From the NCBI RefSeq assembly GCF_000211835.1, contig NZ_AEGR01000082.1, positions 1-59,736 of the forward strand: a DNA stretch of 59,736 nt, read 5' to 3'. The notes beneath the pieces are model-generated. The model searched no databases. It had not been told where the DNA came from and worked only from the letters and a program-made list of their open reading frames with translations. This DNA is from Hylemonella gracilis ATCC 19624 (GTDB lineage: Bacteria > Pseudomonadota > Gammaproteobacteria > Burkholderiales > Burkholderiaceae_C). A program made the position numbers and the translations under genes. This document shows positions 44,440-52,596 of this stretch, piece after piece. The stretch's first letter is position 1. Every line of letters begins with the position of its first letter.

Positions 44440-45234
44440 TCAGACCCAGCCCGCGTCCACTTTGAATTCCTGGGCCGTGCACATGGCCGCGTCGTCCGAG
44501 GCCAGGAACAGCACCATGCGCGCGATGTCGTGCGGCTGCAGTTTGTCGGGCAGGCACTGGTTGCGCTGGATTTCCTGCTCGCCCTCCGCGTCCAGCCAGA
44601 GCTTGATCTGGCGCTCGGTCATGACCCAGCCGGGCGAGACGGTGTTGATGCGGATGCGGTCGCGCCCCAAGGGCTTGGCCAGACCGCGCGTCAGGCCGTT
44701 CACCGAGGACTTGGCGATGGCGTAGCAGGGGTAGGCACCGCCCTTGCCTTGCCAGCCCGTGGAGCCCAGGTTGATCACCGAGCCCGCGCCCAGCCGCCGC
44801 ATGCCCGGCACCACCGCCTGGATGGCGAAGAAGGCCGGGCGTTCGTTGATGGCCATGCGCTCGTCGTAGTACTCCGGCGTGACGGACTCGAGCGTGTGGC
44901 GGTCGTCGTTGGCCACGTTGTTGACGAGCGCCGAGAAATCCCCCAATTCCTTCGCGGCGTCTTGGATGGCCGATTGCAGCGCCTTCACATCGCGCACGTC
45001 GCAGACCCGCCACCAGGGGCGGGCGTGGCCGGCATCGGCCACTTGCTGGGCCAGCTTCTCGCTGGCGTCACGGGCCACGTCCACGAAGGCCACGCGCGCG
45101 CCTTGTTCGGCGAAGGCGCTCACGATGGCCGCGCCGATGCCGCTGCCGCCGCCCGTGATGAAGACGGCGCGGTCTTTCAGGCTGGGGAACCGCGAAAACT
45201 GGGAGGTCGATGGGGTCGTGATGCTGGATGACAT
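44440..45234 (-). CDS. SDR family sugar dehydrogenase (probable D-galactose/L-arabinose 1-dehydrogenase)
   Basis: 264-aa classical short-chain dehydrogenase. The cofactor motif TGGGSGIGAAI is near residue 28 and NNVAND is in the NAG position. The catalytic Ser is in NLGSTGW and the Tyr/Lys pair in YAIAK; Pro-Gly SPGWVMTERQ follows. An Asp after the second strand (VDVARD) favours NAD+. Location beside a lactonase, aldose epimerase and both lower branches suggests it oxidises the aldose at C1 to the lactone. Substrate is inferred from context. It is divergent from the lactonase gene. Confidence 0.82.
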   Translation of the reverse strand: MSSSITTPSTSQFSRFPSLKDRAVFITGGGSGIGAAIVSAFAEQGARVAFVDVARDASEKLAQQVADAGHARPWWRVCDVRDVKALQSAIQDAAKELGDFSALVNNVANDDRHTLESVTPEYYDERMAINERPAFFAIQAVVPGMRRLGAGSVINLGSTGWQGKGGAYPCYAIAKSSVNGLTRGLAKPLGRDRIRINTVSPGWVMTERQIKLWLDAEGEQEIQRNQCLPDKLQPHDIARMVLFLASDDAAMCTAQEFKVDAGWV

Positions 45235-45295
45235 ATCAATAAAAGTATCAATAAATAGTAAAAAAATAGATTACGTATATTAATGTGCGTTGATA
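45234..45295. promoter_or_regulatory. AT-rich divergent promoter with repeated TATCAAT motifs
   Basis: TATCAAT occurs at 45234-45240 and 45246-45252 (12-bp spacing), and the inverse TTGATA at 45290-45295, in an AT-rich stretch between the SDR and lactonase genes. The same TATCAAT overlaps the -10 of the main sugar operon at 43281-43287. It is a candidate shared operator of the GbpR-like regulator. Confidence 0.4.
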
Positions 45296-45367
45296 AGATG
45301 GCCTGTGTCAAGAGGCTTGTACCGGAGCCCTGCCGGAACGGGCGATAAAACAAAGATGGAGACCTGC

Positions 45368-46321
45368 ATGCCTGCCCAGGAAATTCCCACTGCCGCGCCC
45401 TGGCGGCCTGAGTCCGTGGCCCCCGTGATCGGCGAGCTGCGTTGCGTTCAGGCGGCGGGCGCCGAACTCGGCGAAGGGCTGCTCTGGTCGGTGCGGGAGC
45501 AGGTGCTGTACTGGGTGGACATCTTGTCGCGCCAACTGCACCGCTGGGACCCCCGCAGCGGGACGCAAACCCGCTGGACCTTCGCCGAGGAAATCTCCGC
45601 CCTGGCCGAGCGCGCCCGCGCCCCCGGCCTGGTGGTGACCTTGCGCAGGGGCTATGCCTTGTTCGATCCCGCCAGCGGTGGTGAGCCGCGCTACCTGCAC
45701 CAGCCCGAACCCGAACGCACGGGCAACCGCTTCAACGATGGCAAATGTGACGCCCAAGGCCGTTTCTGGGCCGGGTCCATGGACTTTGCCTGCGAGGCGC
45801 CCAGCGGCGCGCTCTACCGTCTGGACCCGGACGGCCGCTGCACGCGCCACGAAGACGGCTTCGCCGTGACCAATGGGCCGACCTGGGCCGGGGGCGATGT
45901 CGGCCGCCGCCGTCACCTGTACTTCAATGACACGGTGCAAGGCCGCGTTTACCGCTACGACAGCGACCCCGTCACGGGCACGCTGTCCAACAAAGTCCTG
46001 TGGAAGCAATTCGACGAGGGGGAGGGCCTGCCCGACGGCATGACCACGGACGCGCTGGGCCGTCTCTGGATCGCGCACTGGGGCGGCGCCCGCGTGAGTT
46101 GCCATGACCCGCAGACCACCGAAGAACTGGCCCGCGTCACCTTGCCCACGGGCCAAGTCACCAACTGCGCCTTCGGCGGCCCGGACCTGCGCACCCTCTT
46201 CATCTCCACGGCCCGGGTCGGCATGGGAGCGGCGCAGCTGGCGGCCGAACCCCTGGCGGGCGGACTGTTCGCGGTGGAGGTGGACAGTCCGGGGCTGCCC
46301 GCGCACCTCTACGGCGGGTAG
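45368..46321 (+). CDS. SMP-30/gluconolactonase family sugar lactonase
   Basis: 317-aa six-bladed beta-propeller lactonase that hydrolyses the sugar lactone from the dehydrogenase to the aldonate. GGAG at 45358-45361, six bases before ATG 45368 (MPAQEIPTAAP), sets the start. Divalent-metal ligands are seen at Glu in ELGEGLLW, Asn in NRFNDGKCDAQGRFWAGSM, Asn in VTNGPTW and Asp in LPDGMTTDALGRLWIAHWGG, matching SMP-30 family architecture. Galactono- and arabinolactone are the expected substrates by context. Confidence 0.88.
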   Translation: MPAQEIPTAAPWRPESVAPVIGELRCVQAAGAELGEGLLWSVREQVLYWVDILSRQLHRWDPRSGTQTRWTFAEEISALAERARAPGLVVTLRRGYALFDPASGGEPRYLHQPEPERTGNRFNDGKCDAQGRFWAGSMDFACEAPSGALYRLDPDGRCTRHEDGFAVTNGPTWAGGDVGRRRHLYFNDTVQGRVYRYDSDPVTGTLSNKVLWKQFDEGEGLPDGMTTDALGRLWIAHWGGARVSCHDPQTTEELARVTLPTGQVTNCAFGGPDLRTLFISTARVGMGAAQLAAEPLAGGLFAVEVDSPGLPAHLYGG

Positions 46322-46454
46322 TTGCGCGCGCGGCGGGCGCGTTCGTTCAAGGCGCACGCCGCCAAGATGTTTCTCATTGACCTGACTGGTCCTCACTCGA
46401 CCAGACCAGACCTGACCTCCTTCCTTCTTCCCATTTCTTGATGAAAGTGCCTGC

Positions 46455-47387
46455 ATGAGTAACACCGCCCATCCCATCGTCTGGCTGCGTCACGCCGGGC
46501 AGCATCTCGGCTTGGTCCCCAGCCTCGGCGGCAGCGTCGCCGCGTGGCAGATCGACCAGCCCTCGGCCCCGCAGGGCCGACTCGACCTCTGGCGGCCCTG
46601 GGACGTCCGCACCCCGGATCTGTACCAGCTGGCCTCCTTTGCCATGGTGCCTTGGTCCAATCGCATCAGTGGCGGCGGCTTTGAACACGCAGGCCGTTTC
46701 CACCCCATGCAGCCCAACCGCGCGGGCGAGCCTTACCCGATCCATGGCGACGGCTGGCTCCAGCCTTGGGCCCTGAGCCAACCCGCGCCCGACACCCTGG
46801 AGATGACCCTGCATTCACGCGGCTTCCAGGGCAACCCCTACGACTACGAGGCCGTGCAGACCTTCCGCCTGGTGGACGGCGGTCTGGACCAGGAGGTGCG
46901 CTTGCGCCACCGGGGCGCAGCGCCCTTGCCCTACGGCATCGGCTTGCACCCGTGGTTCCCGCGCACGCCCAAGACGCGCATCACGGCGCCCGTGCAGGGT
47001 GTTTGGCTCAGCGGGCAGGACCCCTTGCCCGTGGGGCACACGGCGCAGTTCCCCGAGGGCTGGGATTTGAATCAAGGCATTTCGGCCCATGGGACGTTGA
47101 TCGACAACGGCTACACGGGCTGGGGCGGTCAGGCCAGGATCGAGTGGCCGGAGCACGGCCTCGCCTTGACGGCCCAGATGCCCGACTTCGATGCCGACGG
47201 TGGCTCGGCAAACCATTACTGCCTGATCTATCGCCCGCCGCAAGGACCGGCTTTTTGTTTCGAGCCCATCACCCAGCCCATCGACGCCTTCCACCTGCCG
47301 GGGCGTCCGGGTCTGCGCGTGTTGAGCTCGGGCGAGACCCTGGTGATGCGCGTGAGCTGGCGTTTTGCCGCGCTGGCCCGGGGCTGA
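46455..47387 (+). CDS. Aldose 1-epimerase (mutarotase)
   Basis: 310-aa beta-sandwich epimerase interconverting alpha and beta anomers of galactose or related sugars, so that the anomer-specific dehydrogenase is supplied. Conserved segments are FAMVPWSNRISGGGF, YPIHGDGWLQPW (catalytic His), GIGLHPWFPR (second His) and CFEPITQPIDAFH with the catalytic Glu. It is downstream of the lactonase on the same strand, with a 133-bp gap containing a small CTGGTC/GACCAG hairpin, so it may have its own promoter. Confidence 0.9.
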   Translation: MSNTAHPIVWLRHAGQHLGLVPSLGGSVAAWQIDQPSAPQGRLDLWRPWDVRTPDLYQLASFAMVPWSNRISGGGFEHAGRFHPMQPNRAGEPYPIHGDGWLQPWALSQPAPDTLEMTLHSRGFQGNPYDYEAVQTFRLVDGGLDQEVRLRHRGAAPLPYGIGLHPWFPRTPKTRITAPVQGVWLSGQDPLPVGHTAQFPEGWDLNQGISAHGTLIDNGYTGWGGQARIEWPEHGLALTAQMPDFDADGGSANHYCLIYRPPQGPAFCFEPITQPIDAFHLPGRPGLRVLSSGETLVMRVSWRFAALARG

Positions 47388-47452
47388 GCACCGCATCGAG
47401 ACGCCGCCCCCACCGGGTTCAACCGGGACGCCACAACGCGGATCAAACTTCT

Positions 47453-47468
47453 AATTGAATTTTCAATT
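47453..47468. promoter_or_regulatory. Perfect 16-bp palindrome upstream of the HTH gene
   Basis: AATTGAATTTTCAATT (7-bp arms, two-base centre) in an AT-rich patch 47 bp before the small HTH gene. Position and symmetry fit an autoregulatory operator. Confidence 0.5.
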
Positions 47469-47514
47469 CAACAGCTAGTGCATTTCCCATGCCATCGAAA
47501 TTTAGTTTCAGGGC

Positions 47515-47931
47515 ATGGACAACAAGCTCGATTTCGCCCGGCGCCTGCGCGAGGCCATGGAGGCGGCGGGGCTGGACCCCCGGCCCAGCGTGCTGTTGAA
47601 CTTGTTCAACAGCCGCTACTGGGGACGCTCAGTGACCTTTCAGGCCGTGTCGCGCTGGTTGAAGGGCGAGGCGATTCCGGCCCAGGACAAACTGGTGGTG
47701 CTCGCCGAACTGTTGCGGGTCGAGCCCAGCGTCCTGCGTTTCGGCGTTCAATCACAAGCGCGCTTGCAAGCCCGGGAACGGCGCTGGGAAGAGGGCGTGG
47801 GTTACACGGAGCGCGAAACCTTCGAGGCCTTTCTGAACCTGCCGCCGCCGCAACGCAAGCTGGTGGGCGACATCATCCGCGCCTTTGCCGCCTTGTCTGG
47901 CAAAAGCGGCGGGGAACATGGAAAGCGCTAG
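47515..47931 (+). CDS. Small helix-turn-helix DNA-binding protein
   Basis: 138-aa cytoplasmic protein. Residues about 1-75 (DFARRLREAMEAAGLDPRPSVLLNLFNSRYWGRSVTFQAVSRWLKGEAIPAQDKLVVLAELL, in blocks) look like a Cro/C1-type HTH in which SVTFQAVSRWLKGEAIP is the recognition helix-turn. The C-terminal half is helical and basic. No sensory domain is seen. It is preceded by a perfect palindrome and followed by 15-bp tandem repeats. The target genes are unknown. Confidence 0.7.
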   Translation: MDNKLDFARRLREAMEAAGLDPRPSVLLNLFNSRYWGRSVTFQAVSRWLKGEAIPAQDKLVVLAELLRVEPSVLRFGVQSQARLQARERRWEEGVGYTERETFEAFLNLPPPQRKLVGDIIRAFAALSGKSGGEHGKR

Positions 47932-47940
47932 GGCCCGTTA

Positions 47941-48000
47941 GCACTTGGGTAATTCGCACTTGGGTAGTTCGCACTCGGGCAATTAGCTCTAGGGTAATTC
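47941..48000. repeat. Four tandem 15-bp repeats
   Basis: Four consecutive units in the gap between the HTH gene and queF: GCACTTGGGTAATTC, GCACTTGGGTAGTTC, GCACTCGGGCAATTA and GCTCTAGGGTAATTC. They are noncoding. The period is a multiple of three, but no gene reads through. Confidence 0.85.
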
Positions 48001-48075
48001 ATGTGAACAGGCCCGAGCCACGCGGCCGCGCCCCCGTGCCGGTCCCTCGCGTGAGAGCCCGATGCGAGCCCGCGT

Positions 48076-48954
48076 TCACTGACGCGCCGTGCGCACGTTC
48101 GCTGGCTGGGTCTGGGGGTGGCTGCTGCGCCAGGGGTTGATGTCCAGTCCGCCGCGGCGCGTGTAGCGCGCGTAGACCGTCAGCTTGGTGGGTTTGCAGC
48201 GGCGCATCAGGTCCATGTAGATGCGTTCCACGCACTGCTCGTGGAACTCGTTGTGCTGGCGAAAGCTCACCAGGTACTGCAGCAGGCCGGCCTGGTCGAT
48301 CTGCGGGCCGCTGTAGCTGATTTGCACGCTGCCCCAGTCCGGCTGCCCGGTCACCAGGCAGTTGCTCTTGAGCAGGCCGCTGGTCAGGGTCTCGGTGACT
48401 GGTTGTTCGTCGAAGGCGGCGCTCAACAGCTCGGGTGCGGGCTGGTACTGGGTGCATTCCACGTCGAGGCGGTCGAGGCTCAGGCCATCGAGTTCGTGGA
48501 TGGGCTCCTGGTCGAACTGCTCGGGCGTGAGCAGGCGCAGCCCCACGAAGCCGGACTTGCCCGAGCCGCGCCAGACGGCTTCGCTCAGGTCCATGCGCAG
48601 CCGCACCTTCACCTCGTCGGCGTCGGCGAACTTGGTGTTGTTGAAACTGTTGAGGTAGAGCTTGAAGGACTTGCTCTCCACGATGTTGGGTGTCTCACAG
48701 GGCACGGTGACGTGGGCAATGGCCACTTGCGGCTTGCCGCGCGCGTTGAGCCAGCTCAGCTCGTAGGCCGTCCAGAGGTCGGCGCCCAGGAAGGGAAGGA
48801 CGCTGCCTTTCTTGACCTGGGGGATGCCGATTTCCTCGCGCTTGGCCGCACGCGGCAGCGGGAAGAGCAGGCTGGGGTCGTACTGGTCCTTGTAGGCCGA
48901 AGCCTTGCCCAGCTGGGAATCTTCGGGCGTGGGGGCGGGCGGGTTCATGGCCAT
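48076..48954 (-). CDS. queF: NADPH-dependent 7-cyano-7-deazaguanine reductase QueF
   Basis: 292-aa type II (YqcD/E. coli-like, two tunnelling-fold halves) nitrile reductase converting preQ0 to preQ1 in queuosine biosynthesis. The catalytic Cys lies in [26 protein letters not shown], with ESKS as the QueF motif. The second half has [20 protein letters not shown] and [16 protein letters not shown] 48954 or 48948 could start it ([16 protein letters not shown]). It lies five bases after the yaaA stop and is probably co-transcribed with it. Confidence 0.94.
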   Translation of the reverse strand: MAMNPPAPTPEDSQLGKASAYKDQYDPSLLFPLPRAAKREEIGIPQVKKGSVLPFLGADLWTAYELSWLNARGKPQVAIAHVTVPCETPNIVESKSFKLYLNSFNNTKFADADEVKVRLRMDLSEAVWRGSGKSGFVGLRLLTPEQFDQEPIHELDGLSLDRLDVECTQYQPAPELLSAAFDEQPVTETLTSGLLKSNCLVTGQPDWGSVQISYSGPQIDQAGLLQYLVSFRQHNEFHEQCVERIYMDLMRRCKPTKLTVYARYTRRGGLDINPWRSSHPQTQPANVRTARQ

Positions 48955-48959
48955 GGGGC

Positions 48960-49751
48960 TCAGTCCTGGACTCTGCGGCGGAACACCAGGCGGTCCGGCT
49001 CGGACGCCGCGGCGTCGAAACCATAACCATCCACCTTGAACTTTTCCAGCTGCTTGGGCGTGGTGACGCGCTTGCTGGCCGCATAACGGGCCATCAAGCC
49101 GCGCGCGCGCTTGGCGTTGAAGCTGATCACCTTGTAGATGCCGCCCTTGTAGTCCTCGAACACGCACTCGATCACGCGGGCCTGCAGCACCTTGCGGTCC
49201 ACGGACTTGAAGTACTCCTGCGAGGCCAAGTTGACGACGATGGGGTTCTTTTGGCCTTCCAGGCGCTGGTTCAGGTAGTCGGCCATCGTGCTGCCCCAGA
49301 ACTGGTAGAGGTTCTTGTAGGCTTTGCCGTCTTTTTCCGTGGGCAGGGCCGTGCCCATTTCGAGGCGGTAAGGTTGCATCCAGTCCAGCGGACGCAGCAC
49401 GCCATAGAGACCGCTGAGGATGCAGACATGCTCTTGCATCCAATCCAGGGTTTCGGGCGGCAGCGTCTTCGCGTCCAGCCCTTCGTACACGTCGCCGTTG
49501 AAGGCCAGCACGGCCTGGCGCGAGTTCTTGGCGGTGAACTTCGGTGTCCAGGCCGCGTAACGGGCCACGTTGAGCTGCGACAGCGCGTCGCTCAGGTCCA
49601 TCAGACCGGCGATCTGCTGGGGTGAGTAGCCGCGCAGCACTTGGATCAGCGCGGCGGCCTGCTGCGTGAACAGAGGCTGGCTGTGAGGCAGGTCTTTGCC
49701 GACGGGGCTGTCGAAGTCCAGGGATTTGGCGGGAGAAAGCAGAAACAGCAT
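48960..49751 (-). CDS. yaaA: Peroxide stress protein YaaA
   Basis: 263-aa YaaA/DUF328 protein that in E. coli limits free iron and DNA damage during H2O2 stress. The family's [13 protein letters not shown] start, [20 protein letters not shown] and [12 protein letters not shown] are present, and the length is standard. It is the first gene of the yaaA-queF pair; the intergenic region to the gtrA gene is 30 bp. Confidence 0.94.
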   Translation of the reverse strand: MLFLLSPAKSLDFDSPVGKDLPHSQPLFTQQAAALIQVLRGYSPQQIAGLMDLSDALSQLNVARYAAWTPKFTAKNSRQAVLAFNGDVYEGLDAKTLPPETLDWMQEHVCILSGLYGVLRPLDWMQPYRLEMGTALPTEKDGKAYKNLYQFWGSTMADYLNQRLEGQKNPIVVNLASQEYFKSVDRKVLQARVIECVFEDYKGGIYKVISFNAKRARGLMARYAASKRVTTPKQLEKFKVDGYGFDAAASEPDRLVFRRRVQD

Positions 49752-49781
49752 GGGCGGATTATGCGGATGGCGCAGGACGTT

Positions 49782-50207
49782 TCAGGGCGTGTCCAGGTGG
49801 GACGAGGATCGGAACGCCCAGTAGCGGCTGGCGATGAAGGTCAGCACGGCCTGCGCGATCAGGATGCCCGCCAGCAAACCGTCGTAAGGCAGTTCGGTGC
49901 TGTGCAGCAGCGCGACGTAGACGATTTCGTTGAGGACAAAATTGCTGGCCGAGATCAGGAAGAGGCGGCGCGCCGCCACGCTCCAAGGGGCTTGGGAGGC
50001 GCGGAAGGTCAGGAAGTGATGGCCCGCGAAAGACACCATGAATGCGACCAACCACCCTGCCCCATTGGCCAGGGCGGGTGCCCAGGCGAACTGCGAGACC
50101 AGCAGCACCGTCACGCCCCAGTGGGTGAGCGCCGCGCCCGTGCCCACGGCGACGAACAAAGACAGCTGCTGGGCAAGCCGCGCGAAGCGGCGCAAGCGTC
50201 CCATCAA
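49782..50207 (-). CDS. GtrA family membrane protein
   Basis: 141-aa protein with four hydrophobic helices, the GtrA fold implicated in flipping undecaprenyl-phosphate-linked sugars across the inner membrane. Landmarks are FVAVGTGAALTHWGVTVLL, NGAGWLVAFMVSFAGHHFLTFR and the closing RYWAFR. It is the last gene of a four-gene operon whose members overlap by four bases each. Confidence 0.88.
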   Translation of the reverse strand: MMGRLRRFARLAQQLSLFVAVGTGAALTHWGVTVLLVSQFAWAPALANGAGWLVAFMVSFAGHHFLTFRASQAPWSVAARRLFLISASNFVLNEIVYVALLHSTELPYDGLLAGILIAQAVLTFIASRYWAFRSSSHLDTP

Positions 50208-51736
50208 CGCGGCCTTTTCCGGATCTCCCGGCCCCAGACTTCCATGGCCTGTTGCTCGGCTTGCTCCTCGGGGGTGAGCATGGCCCGCGCTTGCTCGATC
50301 GTGCGGTACGGACCGGACACGTCAAATTGCCGGATGGGGGACCAGGTGCCCTCGAACCAGCTCATCATCTCGTCGTTGAAGAACTCGGAGAAGGGCTCGG
50401 ACTCATCGCGCAACAAGGGCAGCCAATGGTATTTGGGAATGAAGATGTAAACGTCGCCCCGCGCCATGCCTTCGTGGATGATCTGCTGGCGCACGGCATT
50501 CTGCTCGGCCACCTGGTGATAGGCGCGCAGCATCAGCCCGTAAGACAGCGCAAAGACCAAGGCCAAGGCGGCCGTGCAGGCATTCAGGCCCGGGCGAACG
50601 CGCCGCGCACTGTCATCATCCTCCCGCCGTTCCCAAGCGAGCAGGAGGGCGCTGATGGCCAGCAGCAGGTACACCAGCGTGCCCGCGAGCGAGCGCTGCG
50701 GCAGCACAGGCGAGGCGACCATGATGGCCAGTGAAACGACCGCGGCCAGTATGAAGAGCCCGCCCATGACCACTTGCGGTCGCGCCGCTGCCGTCCTGAG
50801 TCGTTGCGCGATCAGCAGCAGCACCAAGGCGGCCAGCAGCACCAGGCCCAGATGGTGCAGGGCCAGGGGCACGCGCTCCGTGAAGTGCAGCAGGAAGCGC
50901 TCGTCCCAACCCAGCTTGTTCCACAGAATGTAGATTTTCTGACGGACCGCATTGCCCGGGGCCAACAGCAGGGCCGCAACGCCCAGCGCGAAGGCGAGGC
51001 CCAGGGCCAGCAGCTTGCCGTGCCAGACCCGCCAGCGCCCGCCGTCACGCACGAAGAGGACATACAGCCCCACCAGACCCATCAACAGCAGGCTAGTCAG
51101 GCTGGTGTTTTCGTTGGTGCAGCCCGCGATCGGCGCGAGCATCAAGGTCAGGACGGAGCGCGCGGACCAGCCTGGGCGGGTGTGCGGGTTAGTCGGCGCT
51201 TCCAGTGCCTCGCGCATGAACAGGCCGAGGAACAGCAAGTGCAGCACATTCGTCCACACATAGTTGGCCGACCCGACAAGCCAGAAGTTGATTTCGCCCA
51301 ACGCAGGGTTGCCCAGCCAATAGAGCAAGAACAGCAGGGCGAAGCTGTGAACCGACTTCCAGGGCCGCGCGCGTCGTGCGCGCGCTGAAGCGAACGAGGT
51401 GCTCCTGGACAGTTCAAAGCGTGGCAGCCACCACAGCAAGCCGATCAGTGCAACGAAGGCCAAGGTGTTGACGGTGGCCGCCAAGGCGTGGCTGCGTGCG
51501 ATCAGCACGGCGCTGGACAGAAAATCCGCCACCAGCCGACCGCTCCAACTCGTGTAGTGCTTCCACGTCGCGGCCCAAGTGATGCCCTTGTGCGTGTAGG
51601 CGTAGTCGTCCGAGTGCATGGGCGTGAACAGCTGCAGCGGCAGCATCAGCGCGAAGCAGGCCAGCAGCGCCATCAACAGGGGCACCCAGGTCTTGCGGTC
51701 GTCGATCAGTCGAGCAGGCGGGGGCAGGGGGCTCAT
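50204..51736 (-). CDS. GT-C-like membrane glycosyltransferase (DUF6056-type)
   Basis: 510-aa protein with about eleven hydrophobic helices. An acidic motif MHSDDYAY lies in the first periplasmic loop (about residues 40-47), as in GT-C enzymes that use polyprenyl-phosphate sugars. GEINFWLVGSANYVWTNVLHLL and AGCTNENTSL are further conserved-looking blocks, and a soluble C-terminal region of about 100 residues follows. By position it would transfer the lipid-linked sugar to its acceptor in the periplasm. The acceptor, possibly lipid A or another envelope glycan, is not determined by sequence. Confidence 0.65.
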   Translation of the reverse strand: MSPLPPPARLIDDRKTWVPLLMALLACFALMLPLQLFTPMHSDDYAYTHKGITWAATWKHYTSWSGRLVADFLSSAVLIARSHALAATVNTLAFVALIGLLWWLPRFELSRSTSFASARARRARPWKSVHSFALLFLLYWLGNPALGEINFWLVGSANYVWTNVLHLLFLGLFMREALEAPTNPHTRPGWSARSVLTLMLAPIAGCTNENTSLTSLLLMGLVGLYVLFVRDGGRWRVWHGKLLALGLAFALGVAALLLAPGNAVRQKIYILWNKLGWDERFLLHFTERVPLALHHLGLVLLAALVLLLIAQRLRTAAARPQVVMGGLFILAAVVSLAIMVASPVLPQRSLAGTLVYLLLAISALLLAWERREDDDSARRVRPGLNACTAALALVFALSYGLMLRAYHQVAEQNAVRQQIIHEGMARGDVYIFIPKYHWLPLLRDESEPFSEFFNDEMMSWFEGTWSPIRQFDVSGPYRTIEQARAMLTPEEQAEQQAMEVWGREIRKRPR

Positions 51737-52596
51737 GGCAGCAAGGCCGTCAGTCTTTGCAGCTGCACACCCGCCGCGCGCAGCGCTTCAGGATAGGCCG
51801 ACGAGTTGAAATAACGATATTCCACCGGCCGCTGGGCGGCGATTGGGTCTGGATCTGCATGCTTGGCCGGCGTTGCGCTGGCCGGGTGGCACATGATGAG
51901 CATGCCTGGCTGCGCGGCTTTCAGCCACTGCGCGAAACAGGCGCCGTAGTCGGGCTGGTCAAAGCCATAGACGCCGGCAAAGCCATGGTTGCTGGGCCAG
52001 CCCAGGCGCGACAGCTCCTTGGACAGGGCCCGCCCGCCCAGCAGTTCCAGCACCTGGGCCTTGCCGTGCCAACGGCCATTGGCGCGGGTGGTGTTGCGTA
52101 TCCAAGGTCTGGGGCCGCGCAGGCCCGCCGTGCCCTCTGGGGCATAGCGCCGTGCCAGCACTTTCAACATCACTTCGCGCACGCCGCGAAGCTGGTGCAC
52201 ATGCTGGTGCCCGTCGATGAAATCCGGCGCGCGGCCCAAGCCTTGCTCAAAAGCGTCGAGCTGCCGTTGCAAGGCGGTTTGGATCATCGTCTGCAGGCTC
52301 GGGCGCTTCAAGTCACCCGACAGGCTGCGCAGGATCAGTCCATTCAAGGACGCCGCCGCGGCACCGCCGAAGCCTTCGGTCAGGTTGAAATGCAAACCCA
52401 CATCCGCCCGCAGGGGCGTGTCAACGCGCTGTTCCAAGCGTTCACGCAGGGCAGGCGCAGCCTGCTCGCGCCAGGACGGCGCCGTGCTGAAACAGCTGGC
52501 CGCGCTCAGCGCTTTTTTGTCCAGCAAATCCAGAATGCCCGCGCTGATGGCGGTGTTCTGCGCATAGTCATCGGCGCAGACGGCGATGGGGATCAT
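51733..52596 (-). CDS. YdjC/ChbG family carbohydrate deacetylase
   Basis: 287-aa protein of the YdjC/ChbG/HpnK polysaccharide-deacetylase-like family. Metal ligands are visible in CADDYAQN (the Asp-Asp near residue 9) and DGHQHVHQL (His pair), with GLHFNLTEG and IMCHP completing the active site. Related NaxD enzymes deacetylate undecaprenyl-phosphate-N-acetylhexosamine. Four-base overlaps on both sides (with the GT2 and GT-C genes) show it belongs to this glycan operon. Confidence 0.85.
   Translation of the reverse strand: MIPIAVCADDYAQNTAISAGILDLLDKKALSAASCFSTAPSWREQAAPALRERLEQRVDTPLRADVGLHFNLTEGFGGAAAASLNGLILRSLSGDLKRPSLQTMIQTALQRQLDAFEQGLGRAPDFIDGHQHVHQLRGVREVMLKVLARRYAPEGTAGLRGPRPWIRNTTRANGRWHGKAQVLELLGGRALSKELSRLGWPSNHGFAGVYGFDQPDYGACFAQWLKAAQPGMLIMCHPASATPAKHADPDPIAAQRPVEYRYFNSSAYPEALRAAGVQLQRLTALLP

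Noticed and set aside
46441-46458. Five-codon mini-ORF (MKVPA) whose stop overlaps the aldose epimerase start
   Set aside because: It has no ribosome-binding site and so short an ORF is expected by chance; nothing else suggests translational attenuation.
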